Below are positions 4,872-5,233 of a stretch of DNA of 5,233 nt, in pieces. Position 1 is the stretch's first letter. Each line of letters opens with the position of its first letter. The position numbers were made by a program, and so were the translations under genes. The stretch is from Candidatus Poribacteria bacterium (lineage in GTDB: Bacteria; Poribacteria; WGA-4E; WGA-3G): positions 1 through 5,233 of the forward strand of contig VXZL01000246.1 in the NCBI GenBank assembly GCA_009845505.1, given 5' to 3'. Below the pieces are notes generated by a model. The model had not been told where the DNA came from. It worked only from the letters and a program-made list of their open reading frames with translations, and ran no database searches.

Positions 4872-5233
4872 AGATTGCGTACGCTTTTAGACGATGTTCA
4901 TTATATCCCTACAACGGTGCAGGATTCCCTACCAGTGCCGCAGATCGAAAACAATTTTTGAGTAAAGTTAAAGAGATTGGCTTTGACGGAATTGAACTTC
5001 CGGCGATGAACCTACCTGATACTGAAGTTGCCAATCTCCGCTCCGAATTGGAAGGTGCGGGTGTGCCGTGTGTTGCGATACGCGGCGGTGGTGGTGCAGC
5101 GCATCCGCGTGTTGCTGCTGCGAACAAGCGGAGCATGATAAACGCTGTCGAGTTTGCTGCAAAGGTCGGTGCGGGTGTTGTTAATTCCACGGTTACCACG
5201 CCACCTCGCGACCCGAATGGGAAAGGCACATAC
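4868..5233 (+). CDS. Sugar phosphate isomerase/epimerase family protein (partial)
   Basis: The first 122 codons of a gene that continues past the right edge with no stop. The opening strand 'MKIAYAFR', the 'VKEIGFDGIELPAM' segment (34-47, with E43 at a β-strand end) and 'AGVPCVAIRGGG' (64-75) are typical of the xylose isomerase-like/AP endonuclease 2 TIM-barrel family, which contains sugar and polyol isomerases, epimerases and hydroxypyruvate isomerase relatives. The metal-binding residues of later strands lie outside the window, so substrate and activity cannot be judged. The ATG shares its last two bases with the HD-gene stop, and AAGGAG at 4855-4860 lies 7 bases upstream, so this start is secure and much better supported than that of the HD gene. 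Translational coupling with the alarmone hydrolase-like gene suggests a shared condition of expression. Confidence 0.82.
   Translation, partial: MKIAYAFRRCSLYPYNGAGFPTSAADRKQFLSKVKEIGFDGIELPAMNLPDTEVANLRSELEGAGVPCVAIRGGGGAAHPRVAAANKRSMINAVEFAAKVGAGVVNSTVTTPPRDPNGKGTY

Noticed and set aside
4909..5229. 106-codon minus-strand open frame at the right edge
   Set aside because: It is a shadow of the plus-strand isomerase gene, which has family motifs, a good ribosome binding site and coupling to the HD gene.

Overview
The window reads as a bacterial chromosomal segment, most likely from Candidatus Poribacteria or a close relative. I infer this from the gene mix and recall no exact match: an Uma2-family (DUF820) nuclease, a secreted LamG protein with a short 'TGKLSLTWGRIK'-type tail, an M81/MlrC-like metallohydrolase, a sugar phosphate isomerase/epimerase, and intergenic 'TCAGCAGTCAG' foldback repeats. 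Gene starts mostly carry AAGGAG ribosome binding sites, and several promoters are close to the sigma-70 consensus.

Layout. 1-233 has no gene. It holds a short repeat-like stretch, a sigma-70 promoter with both boxes perfect and an extended -10, and a leader hairpin followed by six T. 234-640 (+) is a two-gene hicB-hicA type toxin-antitoxin operon with a 4-base overlap; hicA starts at TTG. A strong hairpin at 653-674 lies between hicA and the convergent minus-strand operon and looks like that operon's terminator. On the minus strand, an Uma2-family protein (1527-2231) is followed 13 bases later by a secreted LamG protein (722-1513), both driven by a good promoter at 2308-2336. Upstream on the same strand is a full-length M81 metallopeptidase homologue (2359-3819).

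3820-4154 is the divergent intergenic region. It contains a roughly 200-base imperfect inverted repeat (3843-4041) whose sub-blocks occur in mirrored order. A sigma-70 promoter follows, with an 18-base dyad (4068-4085) running across its spacer and into the -10 box. That promoter drives an HD-domain small-alarmone-hydrolase-like gene (4155-4871, +). This gene overlaps by 4 bases (ATGA) a sugar phosphate isomerase/epimerase-type TIM-barrel gene that runs off the window's right edge (4868-5233).

I see no wholly new multi-gene system. The features most worth a second look are the mirrored foldback element, the operator-like dyad on the alarmone-hydrolase promoter, the consensus promoter with attenuator-like leader ahead of a hicBA pair whose HicB lacks a DNA-binding domain, and the alarmone-hydrolase/TIM-barrel translational coupling.
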